Positions 24,561 through 32,788 of a stretch of DNA of 64,000 bases are shown piece by piece. Location of the stretch: NCBI GenBank assembly GCA_048264105.1, contig JBLXDJ010000001.1:434001-498000 (forward strand), written 5' to 3'. The translations under genes were made by a program, and so were the position numbers. Origin of the DNA: Oceanospirillum sp048264105 (GTDB lineage: Bacteria > Pseudomonadota > Gammaproteobacteria > Pseudomonadales > Halomonadaceae). The notes under the pieces were generated by a model that saw only the letters and a program-made list of their open reading frames with translations, was not told the DNA's origin and searched no databases. Within the stretch, counting starts at the first letter, position 1. Each line of letters starts with the position of its first letter.

Positions 24561-26603
24561 TCATAGGCTGGTCGAGGTCTGGTTGTTTTTTGAGATCAGG
24601 ACATTACGGCCTTTTTCTTTGCCGGTTTTAACCCGTTCTTCAACCACATGCAGCAGCTGCTTGCTGTTCAGCTCGGTGGGTGAAAATTCCCGTGTATCGA
24701 TCACGCCGATAGTGACGGTGGCAAAGAAGTTATGGCTGCCGGTATCAAACCTGTGATGGGCGATATGATTACGGATGCGGTCACAGGCCGACTGGGTTTC
24801 CTCGTTATCGGTATTGGGCAGCAGTATCGCAAAGCTCTTACCTGCATAGCGGGCTACCAGATCCATCGGCCGAACCTGCTGCTGAATAATATCGGACAGG
24901 GTTTCGATAACGTAGTCACCGGTATGTTCGCCGTATTCCGTGTTGATCACTTCCATACGGTCGATATCGATCAGCGCGACCGAGAAGTTACCTTCGCCAA
25001 ACTTCACCCGCTGCATAAAGGCTCCCAGACGGCTCATAAAGTAGCGTCGGTTCAGCACGCCGGTCATGGCATCGGTGATGGTGAGCTGTTCTACCTGGCG
25101 GCGGGCTTTGAAGATCTCAGTAATATCCTGCAGAACACCGTGGCTGATGTTAACGCTGCCATCATCCATGGTGGCAAGAACTTCACCCCGGCAGCGAATC
25201 CAGCGGGTCTGGCTTTCGTTGTCCTGCATCTCCTGTTCAAGATCAAAGCGACCGGTCTGACGACGGATCTCGTCACTGAAACAGGAGAAAAAGTGACGCA
25301 CAGAGAGCAGGGACTCATCGGCCTGAATCTCCTGCAGAGTAAAGAGCTTGGCTTCATGCTCCCCCCCCAGAAAAGCAGCGGCCTGCTCATCCAGATAGAG
25401 GGCATTTTTACTTCTGTCCCAGCGCCAGTAGCCCAGATCGCCACCCCAGAGGGTAATCGCTTCTTTCTTTTCCATCTCCCGCATTTCATCCGCCAGAACG
25501 GCATTGTGACGCACCTGATCCTGCAGCCGACGGTTAAAGGCAAACAGCATCAAAGCCATTAAGAGAGCGAAGAGTACGGCGGTAGCAATAATCTGGAGGC
25601 GGGCGCTTTCAAAATAGGGCTGTTCGGCATCCGGTGACCAGAGGAAACCTTCCAGACTGTAATCCGGCTGCAGCAGACCCAGTGAAACGAAGGTATTCGC
25701 CATGTGTTGCCAGCGGCTTTTGTTCATATGCCCCAGTTCTACCAGATCCGGCAGCACCAGTTGTTTCATCTCCTTGTGTTCGTACTCGAGATGATTACGG
25801 CTGTGGGCAAAGGGGAAATCGCTGTATTTCTGCAGAATAATATCAATGACCTCTCCGGGACGGTCAAAGGCATATCGCCAGCCGCGCAGTGTGGCTTCAT
25901 AGAAAGCCCTGGCGAGTTCCGGCTGGTCTTCCAGCAGGGACTCCCGGGTGAATAGGGTGTCGCCGTAAAAGTCGATGCCGTAGGAGCGCGGCAGAATCAT
26001 CCGATAGGGGATATTCTGCTGTTCAAGATAGAAAGGCTGATTGGTGACAAAAACAGAGGTGGCACCCACTTCTCCATTAATCAGTTTCTGCATGGAGAAA
26101 CTGGTGGGGATCTGCTCAAACTGTCGATTGGTGATCCCTTCTGCCTGCAGCATGGCATGGGTTTCGGCATCGGTGGACAGATCACCCATTTCAAGGCGGC
26201 GGCCGATGAAATCCTGAGGGGTATAAATACCGGAATCCGCCAGGGTTACCATGCCGGAGGCGGAGTGCTGGAAAATAACGCCCATCGCCACAACCGGCTG
26301 TCCGCTGGTTCTTGCCAGCAGCAGTTCAGATCCGGAAACCCCAAAGTGGGCGTTACCGCTTAATACTTCCGATAGTGCTGACTGTCCGGGGCCTCCGGGG
26401 CGGATCTCAACATCCAGCCCCAGATGAGAGTAAAAGCCTTTCTCTTTAGCGGCATAAAAACCGGCAAACTCGAACTGATGGGTCCAGGGCAGCTGAAGTA
26501 CGATCTTCTCAGTCGCCTGTGCCTGAGAGCCGAGCGAAGGCAGAAGTAGCAGGGAAATAGAGAGGGTCAGGGCGAGACTGATTGATCCTAAGGCGCGGAA
26601 CAT
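24561..26603 (-). CDS. NMT1/THI5-like binding domain fused to PAS and a degenerate GGDEF domain
   Basis: This 680-residue protein has a signal peptide (about 1-30), a periplasmic NMT1/THI5-type solute-binding domain (about 33-270; LQLPWTHQFEFAGFYAAKEKGFY, GGPGQSALSEVLSG), a transmembrane helix (about 335-357), a coiled linker, a PAS-like domain (about 385-495) and a GGDEF-fold domain (about 505-670; TDAMTGVLNRRYF). The signature position reads AGKSF (near 586) rather than GGDEF or GGEEF, so cyclase activity is very probably lost. NMT1 domains bind pyrimidine-like thiamine precursors or sulfonate-like ligands. The protein is likely a ligand sensor that signals without making c-di-GMP. A G8 run lies near codon 412. 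Confidence 0.88.
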   Translation of the reverse strand: MFRALGSISLALTLSISLLLLPSLGSQAQATEKIVLQLPWTHQFEFAGFYAAKEKGFYSHLGLDVEIRPGGPGQSALSEVLSGNAHFGVSGSELLLARTSGQPVVAMGVIFQHSASGMVTLADSGIYTPQDFIGRRLEMGDLSTDAETHAMLQAEGITNRQFEQIPTSFSMQKLINGEVGATSVFVTNQPFYLEQQNIPYRMILPRSYGIDFYGDTLFTRESLLEDQPELARAFYEATLRGWRYAFDRPGEVIDIILQKYSDFPFAHSRNHLEYEHKEMKQLVLPDLVELGHMNKSRWQHMANTFVSLGLLQPDYSLEGFLWSPDAEQPYFESARLQIIATAVLFALLMALMLFAFNRRLQDQVRHNAVLADEMREMEKKEAITLWGGDLGYWRWDRSKNALYLDEQAAAFLGGEHEAKLFTLQEIQADESLLSVRHFFSCFSDEIRRQTGRFDLEQEMQDNESQTRWIRCRGEVLATMDDGSVNISHGVLQDITEIFKARRQVEQLTITDAMTGVLNRRYFMSRLGAFMQRVKFGEGNFSVALIDIDRMEVINTEYGEHTGDYVIETLSDIIQQQVRPMDLVARYAGKSFAILLPNTDNEETQSACDRIRNHIAHHRFDTGSHNFFATVTIGVIDTREFSPTELNSKQLLHVVEERVKTGKEKGRNVLISKNNQTSTSL

Positions 26604-26773
26604 GCGTTTATATCCTTAAACTGTCCAGATGATCGGTTTCAGGTCGTTGCAGCAAAAAAGTAACATGTTCTGCAATATAGCAGATCCGAAACATCAAATA
26701 TAACCGGGGGCTTAAGGATAGCCCCCATATTGCCTTTGAGCTGAGCCGTGTCAGCTTTTTAGTCAGTGTGAGC

Positions 26774-26817
26774 CGCTGTTATTGTTCATCGCGACTCGCT
26801 GTGATTGTTCACCGCGA
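26774..26817. repeat. Two imperfect 21-bp direct repeats across the mscS-type stop codon
   Basis: CGCTGTTATTGTTCATCGCGA (26774-26794) and a copy with two changes (26797-26817) are spaced by 23 bases. The second copy includes the stop codon of the mechanosensitive channel gene. A GGGGGCT/AGCCCCC stem at 26706-26726 lies just downstream and may end its transcript. Confidence 0.6.
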
Positions 26818-28038
26818 ACCTGTTTCTATAGGTGAACTTCCGGTAACCGGGGCAGGCTGATCCTTGAGTGGATGCGGTATTGTCCGGTTGCCGACCAGAG
26901 CTTCGGGATCCAGATCCTGCATCTCTGAGGATTCCTGGGCCAGATGAATGGTCGAGGTTGGGAATGCACACTCGGCTCCTTTCGCCAGTACAATATCCAT
27001 CACTTTCAGCAGCACATCTTCTTTGATCTGGTGATAGGTCACCCAGTCAGTTGTTTTGGTAAAACAGTAGACAAAGAAATCCAGTGATGAGCTGGAAAAC
27101 TGATTGAAATTGACGATCAGGGTTTGATTGGTATCGATCTCCGGGTGAGAGCGCAACATATAGCGCACCTCTTCGGTAATCTCCCGCATCTTATCGCCGT
27201 CCTGATACCGGATGCCCAGGGTTTCAAAGATACGGCGGTTACGCATGCGTGAAGGATTCTCCACGGCGATCGAAGAGAAGCTGGCATTGGGTACATAAAG
27301 CGGACGTTGATCAAAGGTACGGATGACGGTCTGTCGCCAGCCGATCCGTTCGACAACACCTTCAATATTACGGTCCGGCGAGCGAATCCAGTCCCCTTCG
27401 GTGAAGGGCCGATCCAGATAGATGGTCAGGCCACCAAAGAAGTTAGCCAGCATATCTTTAGCGGCAAAACCCACTGCCATGCCACCAATACCACCAAAGG
27501 CCAGTACACCGGAGACACTGAAGCCCAGTGTTTGCAGCCCCACCAGTCCTGATGTGATAAATACCGTCAGCCGCAGAAGCTTGGTGACCGCTTCCAGTGT
27601 TGTTTTATCAAAAGCCTTGCCCTGCTCCTGTTTGGCCTGAACCAGATTACGTTCAGCCCGTTTGATCAGGCGGGTCAGTGCCATGGCGATCAGTGCGATG
27701 ACCAGAACATCCCGAATCGCCGGGACGGCTTCAAACAGGGTTGTACCGGTTTCTTCGCCGATAATCCGGCAGCTGAAACTGATACCAAGTACCCAGAGAA
27801 TCAGGGTTAAGGGGCGTTGAATCGCATAGACCAGGGCTTCATCCCAGGGCGTTTTGGTATGACTGGCGACATCATGCAGTTTTCTGAGCACCCGAATCTG
27901 AAAGATATTAAAGATGCCTGTGGCCAGAAGCACCACAAAGATCTGAATAACCCAGGTTTCAGCATTCAGTATCTGACTGGCCTGATTGATCAATTCGGTT
28001 TCAAGAAAATCCTGCTTTGGAACTGCATCCTGACTCAT
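26809..28038 (-). CDS. MscS-family mechanosensitive ion channel
   Basis: This channel of about 409 residues has about four or five transmembrane segments in the first 190 residues. The pore-lining TM3 is glycine- and alanine-rich (GVLAFGGIGGMAVGFAAKDMLANFFGG), followed by the beta domain (YLDRPFTEGDWIRS...GVVERIGWRQTVIRTFD) and an alpha/beta C-terminal domain. This is the MscS superfamily pattern, closest to medium-size YbdG/YnaI forms. It should open on membrane tension during osmotic downshock. The start at 28038 (MSQDAV) is preferred because AGGGC lies upstream at proper spacing; a longer frame begins at 28071. It is monocistronic. Confidence 0.92.
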   Translation of the reverse strand: MSQDAVPKQDFLETELINQASQILNAETWVIQIFVVLLATGIFNIFQIRVLRKLHDVASHTKTPWDEALVYAIQRPLTLILWVLGISFSCRIIGEETGTTLFEAVPAIRDVLVIALIAMALTRLIKRAERNLVQAKQEQGKAFDKTTLEAVTKLLRLTVFITSGLVGLQTLGFSVSGVLAFGGIGGMAVGFAAKDMLANFFGGLTIYLDRPFTEGDWIRSPDRNIEGVVERIGWRQTVIRTFDQRPLYVPNASFSSIAVENPSRMRNRRIFETLGIRYQDGDKMREITEEVRYMLRSHPEIDTNQTLIVNFNQFSSSSLDFFVYCFTKTTDWVTYHQIKEDVLLKVMDIVLAKGAECAFPTSTIHLAQESSEMQDLDPEALVGNRTIPHPLKDQPAPVTGSSPIETGSR

Positions 28039-28224
28039 GTTTTGCCCTGAAAATAGATCGTGACTGGCCATTGGCCGGTAAACGTTATCAATAGAATATG
28101 GCCTGAGAACTCGGGCGGCATCCTGTTTAAGCGTTTAGGGATGCCGTACTGATCTCTTCGGGGGCTAATGAGAACACAGGCCGGTTAGCGGGGTAAAGTC
28201 AGAGATGAGGTTATGTTCAGGGGC

Positions 28225-28959
28225 TTATGAACAGACCTGACGGAATAGGGGACGGTAGTGGAAACCCTGAACATAATCTACGCCAAGATACTGAGCAAAC
28301 ATCAGGTCATTTTCATTTTCTACGCCTTCCAGAATCAGCTTTTTATCGCTGGCACGGGCAAAGTGACACAGGGCATGTAGAAGTTGTTCATAGTGCGGTT
28401 TTTTCTGGTTTTTAATCCAGGAACGGTCCAGTTTCAGATAATCAACACTTAACAGGATATCGAAGGAGAGCATGCTGTCGGGAGCGCCGATATCGTCCAG
28501 CGCGATCTTTAAGCCATGGTTCTTGTAGGCTTGCCCCATGCCACTGCTGTAAACCGCATCACTGGCATCGGTATTTTCGATGATTTCTACCACCAGATGA
28601 TTTTTACCCTTCAGCAGCTCAAGCAGGGGGTTACGCTCATCGCTGCCAAACAGCGCAAAGGCGTGGGGGTCGATATTAAGGAACAGATTATCACCGGCAG
28701 GCGCAGAGGTGAGCTGCAACCATTTCATCTGATACTCAACATTAAACAGGCTCAGCTCATCGGCGTGCAGGGCTTCAAAGATCAGATCCGGCCGGATCTG
28801 ATCGCCATCCTGATTCATAAAGCGGGCTAACCCTTCCCAGGCCATAACTTCGCCGGTTTTCAGGTCGACGATGGGCTGGTACTCAACGCCGAAGCGCCGG
28901 TTCTGAATAATGTCGTAAAGGGTGAAGTTATCGATGCCGGAAAAAACTTCTTTGAACAT
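28225..28959 (-). CDS. Stand-alone EAL-domain protein (c-di-GMP phosphodiesterase)
   Basis: This 244-residue protein is essentially one EAL domain. The catalytic Glu is kept in a WEGL variant of EAL (near 42), with the Asn in LNIDP, VEIIE, DDIGAP, the Lys in KLDRSW, ILEGVEN and QGFHYRP. With the metal ligands and catalytic Lys present, hydrolysis of c-di-GMP is likely. No sensor, signal peptide or membrane segment is present, so it is cytosolic and probably controlled by expression. Two Fur-box-like palindromes lie directly upstream, so iron starvation may switch it on. It is divergent from an EamA permease. Confidence 0.88.
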   Translation of the reverse strand: MFKEVFSGIDNFTLYDIIQNRRFGVEYQPIVDLKTGEVMAWEGLARFMNQDGDQIRPDLIFEALHADELSLFNVEYQMKWLQLTSAPAGDNLFLNIDPHAFALFGSDERNPLLELLKGKNHLVVEIIENTDASDAVYSSGMGQAYKNHGLKIALDDIGAPDSMLSFDILLSVDYLKLDRSWIKNQKKPHYEQLLHALCHFARASDKKLILEGVENENDLMFAQYLGVDYVQGFHYRPLFRQVCS

Positions 28960-28979
28960 TAGATGGTTACCTTGATTAT

Positions 28980-28999
28980 GATAATTGTTCTCATTATCT
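28980..28999. promoter_or_regulatory. Weak Fur-box-like palindrome
   Basis: GATAAT and ATTATC arms lie seven bases apart, preceded by GATTAT, resembling the hexamer form of the Fur site. It lies 20 bp upstream of the EAL gene start. Confidence 0.45.
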
Positions 29000-29025
29000 T
29001 GATTGTTAATCAGGGTGTCAATTAT

Positions 29026-29040
29026 TGAGAATGATTCTCA
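29026..29040. promoter_or_regulatory. Fur box (7-1-7 inverted repeat)
   Basis: TGAGAAT-G-ATTCTCA is a perfect 7-1-7 inverted repeat, the canonical Fur-site form with T-to-G changes commonly seen in natural sites. It is 67 bp upstream of the EAL gene and 115 bp upstream of the EamA gene, so it can control the first and perhaps both. Confidence 0.75.
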
Positions 29041-29154
29041 TGGCTATTAATGTAAACTTTTTATAACGCTATTGGTTGACCTGTGTTGATTGGGTAGAAT
29101 GCCCGCCCTGACTTACGTTGGTCTGATATATCACTCATATAAAAGGATAAAGCT

Positions 29155-30036
29155 GTGCGTTATCTCGTTTTTGTAACCTTGCTCTGGGCTGTTTCTTTCA
29201 GCCTGATTGGTGTCTATCTGGCGGGCCAGGTTGACAGCTACTTTGCCGTTCTTACCCGTATTGTGCTGGCGGGGCTTATTTTTCTGCCGTTTACACGCTG
29301 GAAGGGGCTGCCGGGTTCTCTGAAAGGCGGCATTGTGCTGGTCGGTAGTCTGCAGTTTGGTATCACCTATGTCTGCCTGTATCAGTCCTTCCTCTACCTG
29401 ACGGTTCCTGAGGTACTGCTGTTCACCATCTTTACACCGCTTTATGTGACGCTGATTGATGATGCCCTGAACCGACGCTTTACGCTGGCACCTTTGGTGG
29501 CGACCGCTATTGCTGTGGTTGGTGCAGGTGTTATCCGTTATCAGGATCTGAGTGATGACTTTATTACCGGCTTTTTGCTGCTTCAGGTGGCGAATATCGC
29601 CTTTGCCGCAGGGCAGGTGGGCTATGCCAATCTGATCAAACGTCATCCGGTTGATCTGCCGGCATGGCGCTTCTTCGGCTATTTCTTCCTGGGTGCGTTA
29701 CTGGTGGTGCTGCCATCCTTCCTGCTGCTGGGTAATCCGGAAAAACTGCCGTCAACCACGTTGCAGTGGGGGGTTCTGACATGGCTGGGTCTGGTTGCTT
29801 CCGGTCTTGGTTTCTATCTGTGGAACAAGGGTGCTTGTCTGGTAGATGCCGGAACACTGGGCATTATGAATAATGCGCTGGTGCCTGCGGGTCTGGTGGT
29901 GAATATTCTGATCTGGAACCGTGATGTGGATCTGACCCGTCTGGCGATCGGCGGATCAATTATCGTGCTGTCACTGTGGGTCAATGCCCGTTGGAACAAG
30001 TGGTTCCACTTTGATGATAAGACCGTGAAAGCCTGA
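29155..30036 (+). CDS. EamA/DMT-superfamily permease
   Basis: This 293-residue protein has ten predicted transmembrane helices in two EamA repeats (about 1-135 and 150-280), the drug/metabolite transporter fold. It probably exports or imports a small metabolite such as an amino acid or carboxylate; the substrate cannot be read. The start is GTG at 29155 with an AAAGGA ribosome-binding site. It shares its upstream region, including Fur-box-like sites, with the divergent EAL gene and is followed by a strong terminator. Confidence 0.88.
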   Translation: MRYLVFVTLLWAVSFSLIGVYLAGQVDSYFAVLTRIVLAGLIFLPFTRWKGLPGSLKGGIVLVGSLQFGITYVCLYQSFLYLTVPEVLLFTIFTPLYVTLIDDALNRRFTLAPLVATAIAVVGAGVIRYQDLSDDFITGFLLLQVANIAFAAGQVGYANLIKRHPVDLPAWRFFGYFFLGALLVVLPSFLLLGNPEKLPSTTLQWGVLTWLGLVASGLGFYLWNKGACLVDAGTLGIMNNALVPAGLVVNILIWNRDVDLTRLAIGGSIIVLSLWVNARWNKWFHFDDKTVKA

Positions 30037-30086
30037 TCCGGCAACGCTATGCGACATGTTCTGTGTGATCGTCACGGTTTTTAAAG

Positions 30087-30113
30087 ATGGCTCCTTCGGG
30101 AGCCATTTTTTTG
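30087..30113 (+). terminator. Rho-independent terminator of the EamA gene
   Basis: An 8-bp stem ATGGCTCC/GGAGCCAT with a TTCG tetraloop is followed by seven T residues, 51 bp past the stop. Confidence 0.93.
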
Positions 30114-30170
30114 GGTGTTGATCAGGGGGAACAATATTTTTTTCTTATAAATTTTTTTATAAATTAGGGA

Positions 30171-30220
30171 GTTAACTGCGTCTTTTTGCCACGTAGTTAA
30201 CGCCTCAAATGCGACATTTG
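30171..30220. promoter_or_regulatory. Two dyads upstream of the PepSY gene
   Basis: GTTAACTGCG pairs with CGTAGTTAAC (30171-30180 and 30192-30201, one mismatch), and CAAATG pairs with CATTTG around a three-base centre (30206-30220). They lie 68-117 bp before the PepSY start, next to a very AT-rich stretch at 30131-30165 that may contain the promoter. The binding protein is unknown. Confidence 0.4.
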
Positions 30221-30287
30221 ACCACGTATGCCCGGCAGAACTCTCTGATAAATTTCCTGCATCCTTTAATTTGATGTGGAAGATCAG

Positions 30288-31700
30288 ATGAATACCCTCT
30301 CAAGAATTCCGGAAACGGATAACAACGCCGGAATCGCGAAAACCAAATCCTCCTATAACCGTCTTTGGCGCTGGCACCTGCTGGCGGGTTTGTACGTGAT
30401 CCCTTTCATGCTGATGCTGAGTCTTACGGGGATCATTATGATGCTCTACAAGCCTGTCATTGAGCCTGTTTTTTATTCAGATCTGGTGTCTGTCTCTCCG
30501 GCCGAGAATCAGCCCCGAATCAGTTGGCAGCAGCAGGTCGAGCTGGTTCAGCAGGCGTATCCTGATGCTATGGTCAGACAGCTTCTGTTGCCCGCGGATT
30601 CCGATGACGCTGTTCGGATTCTGGTTAAGTCCGCAGGTGAAAACCTGCAGGTGTTTGTTGATCCGTATCGGGGTGACATTCTCGGTGCGGTGAACAAGGA
30701 TGCAACCCTTTACGCCCTTGCTGATGAGATTCACGGAACGCTTTTGTTGGGCGCTTTTGGTGATGGCATGATTGAGCTTTCAGCGGCGCTGACACTGATT
30801 CTGTTAGCGACAGGTCTCATGATGTGGTGGGCGCGGCGAAAGCGTCAGCCGGGCTATCTGCTCAAGCCTGATGGCAAGCTGAAAGGGCGTATGTCTCTGC
30901 GGGAATGGCATACCTTGTCCGGGTTTTATCTGACCATGGTGCTGGTGCTGTTTGTGCTGTCCGGCCTTTCGTGGACCGGTATCTGGGGTGCCAAAATGGT
31001 TCAGGCGTGGAATAGCTTTCCTGATGGTGTTTTCTCCGGCATTCCTCTGTCTGATCAGAACCATGCCTCATTAAATCCCGGTGTTGAAGAGCAGGTGCCC
31101 TGGAACCTTGAGCAAACCTTGTTACCGGCTTCAGGTTCTATGGCGGGGAAACCGGGTATTCCGGAAGACACTCCGGTGAATGCAGATAGTGTGATCCGTT
31201 TCGCTCAGGATAACGGGATGACTCGTTTTCGCCTGAATTTGCCAACCTCACCGGAAGGCGTTTATACGGCTATTGCGGCAACCATGAGTGGTGATATTAC
31301 CGACCCCTATGCTGATCGTGCTCTGCATATTGATCAGTACACCGGTAAGGTTCTGGGTGATGTGGGCTACGACGATTACAGCCTGTTGTCCAAGGCGATG
31401 GCGATCGGTATCCCGCTGCACATGGGGCTGTGGGGTAAGAGTAATCTGGTGATCAATATTCTGTTATGCCTCGGGATTATTTTTGTCAGCGTGGCCGGTG
31501 TCGTGATCTGGTGGCAGCGAAAACCTGCTAATCGCACGTTTCACCTGGGAGCGCCGACATCGACGAAGAAACGCGGAGCTTTGGTGCTGATCCCCATTAT
31601 TTGCGGACTTTTTGTACCACTTCTGGGTGTGAGTTTGCTGGCGTTCTGGTTGCTGTCGAAAGCGACCCGAAAACCTGTGAGTAACCGCATGATGAGTTAG
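30288..31700 (+). CDS. PepSY-associated transmembrane protein (PiuB-like)
   Basis: This protein of about 470 residues belongs to the PepSY_TM family (COG3182). It has an N-terminal transmembrane helix after WRWHLLAGLYVIPF, a periplasmic PepSY-like segment (about 70-145), the helix with LLATGLMMWWARRK, REWHTLSGFYLTMVLVLFVLSGLSW, a second periplasmic part and three C-terminal helices with IPLHMGLWG. Conserved His residues in the helices suggest haem or metal electron transfer. Relatives often sit with siderophore uptake genes and may reduce ferric siderophores. ATG 30288 follows GGAAG; a GTG at 30276 is less likely. Confidence 0.85.
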   Translation: MNTLSRIPETDNNAGIAKTKSSYNRLWRWHLLAGLYVIPFMLMLSLTGIIMMLYKPVIEPVFYSDLVSVSPAENQPRISWQQQVELVQQAYPDAMVRQLLLPADSDDAVRILVKSAGENLQVFVDPYRGDILGAVNKDATLYALADEIHGTLLLGAFGDGMIELSAALTLILLATGLMMWWARRKRQPGYLLKPDGKLKGRMSLREWHTLSGFYLTMVLVLFVLSGLSWTGIWGAKMVQAWNSFPDGVFSGIPLSDQNHASLNPGVEEQVPWNLEQTLLPASGSMAGKPGIPEDTPVNADSVIRFAQDNGMTRFRLNLPTSPEGVYTAIAATMSGDITDPYADRALHIDQYTGKVLGDVGYDDYSLLSKAMAIGIPLHMGLWGKSNLVINILLCLGIIFVSVAGVVIWWQRKPANRTFHLGAPTSTKKRGALVLIPIICGLFVPLLGVSLLAFWLLSKATRKPVSNRMMS

Positions 31701-31730
31701 CCCTCAGAGCCTAAATAACCGTTGGTACCT

Positions 31731-31775
31731 AAAAGCCCTTATCCTTTACGTTTATCGAAAAGATCAGGGCTTTTG
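31731..31775 (+). terminator. Terminator after the PepSY gene
   Basis: AAAAGCCCT and AGGGCTTTT form a 9-bp stem with a 26-base loop, followed by T-rich sequence, 30 bp past the stop. Confidence 0.7.
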
Positions 31776-31873
31776 TTGTTCTGGAGTTTCAACAGAAATA
31801 AATCACACCAACAGATTGTGTTATCAACTGCTTAATGCGGATAATGCTTTTTTCATTTGTCGTGGAGTTTGTT

Positions 31874-32788
31874 GTGAAGGAAGATCAGGCAAGTATTACC
31901 GCATATACCGTTCTGCAGGGTGTACTGTTTACCGCTACCAAACCCGGCTTTGAGGCCTTGGTAGAGGAGGGCACCCGTAAAGCCTGTCGCAAAGTGCTAT
32001 CGGCTTCTGCAGAAGGGCAAAAGCGTCTGCGCCAACTGGATAGTACGCTGTTCCGTACGCTGGCTCCTATGATGGAGAAGGCGATATTGCCGGGGATTAC
32101 ACTGCATTATGTGCTGCGAAAACGCTATATACGGGACGCAGCAGAAAAAGCTATTGCTGAAGGTTTCACTCAGATTGTCAACCTTGGAGCCGGGTTTGAT
32201 ACTTTGACGTGGGAGCTACATAGTCAATATCCCGATGTGAACTTTATTGAACTTGACCATCCAGCCACCAGCGCTCAAAAACAAAAGATTCTGACTGATG
32301 GTGCCAGTGATAATCTGCACCTACTGGAAGTGGATTTCAGTAAAACCGATGCCAAAGCCGCTTTAAATGACTTTACCGGTTTTGATGCCCGCCGTAATAC
32401 TTTCTATATCTGTGAAGGGGTACTCATGTATCTGGATATCACAGATGTTGAGCGCCTGTTCAAAGGATTAAAAGAACTGACGAATACCCGTACCCGTTTT
32501 GTTTTCAGTTGCGTTGCCCCTATGTCCAGCAAAGAGACCAACTGTGGCTGGCTGTTGAAACTGTACCTGATGATTAAGTCTGAACCTTTGAACTGGGAGA
32601 TCGAGCAGCAGGCGGTTGAAGCCTTTGTGGATGCACAGGGTTATCAGCTAACGGATCTTGCCGGAACCGATCAGCTGAAAGCGCGCTATCTGAAGGGGGT
32701 GAATCACGGAACACTGCATCGGGGCGAGTATCTTGTGCAAACAGATGTTATTCGTGACGCTGCCGGGGAGTCTCAGGATGCCCATTAA
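31874..32788 (+). CDS. SAM-dependent methyltransferase, leucine carboxyl methyltransferase (LCM) family
   Basis: This protein of about 304 residues has a helical N-terminal lid (1-105) and a class I SAM fold of the LCM/PPM1 type: IVNLGAGFDTLTWEL (motif I), FIELDHPA (SAM ribose acid), LLEVDFSK and FYICEGVLMYLD. LCM enzymes methylate carboxylates or hydroxyls, including in natural-product pathways. GTG 31874 follows GGAG at six-base spacing and is preferred to an upstream ATG. It overlaps the next gene by 11 bases, so the two are translationally coupled; the downstream acyltransferase makes an acyl amino acid product a candidate substrate. That pairing is inference. Confidence 0.87.
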   Translation: MKEDQASITAYTVLQGVLFTATKPGFEALVEEGTRKACRKVLSASAEGQKRLRQLDSTLFRTLAPMMEKAILPGITLHYVLRKRYIRDAAEKAIAEGFTQIVNLGAGFDTLTWELHSQYPDVNFIELDHPATSAQKQKILTDGASDNLHLLEVDFSKTDAKAALNDFTGFDARRNTFYICEGVLMYLDITDVERLFKGLKELTNTRTRFVFSCVAPMSSKETNCGWLLKLYLMIKSEPLNWEIEQQAVEAFVDAQGYQLTDLAGTDQLKARYLKGVNHGTLHRGEYLVQTDVIRDAAGESQDAH

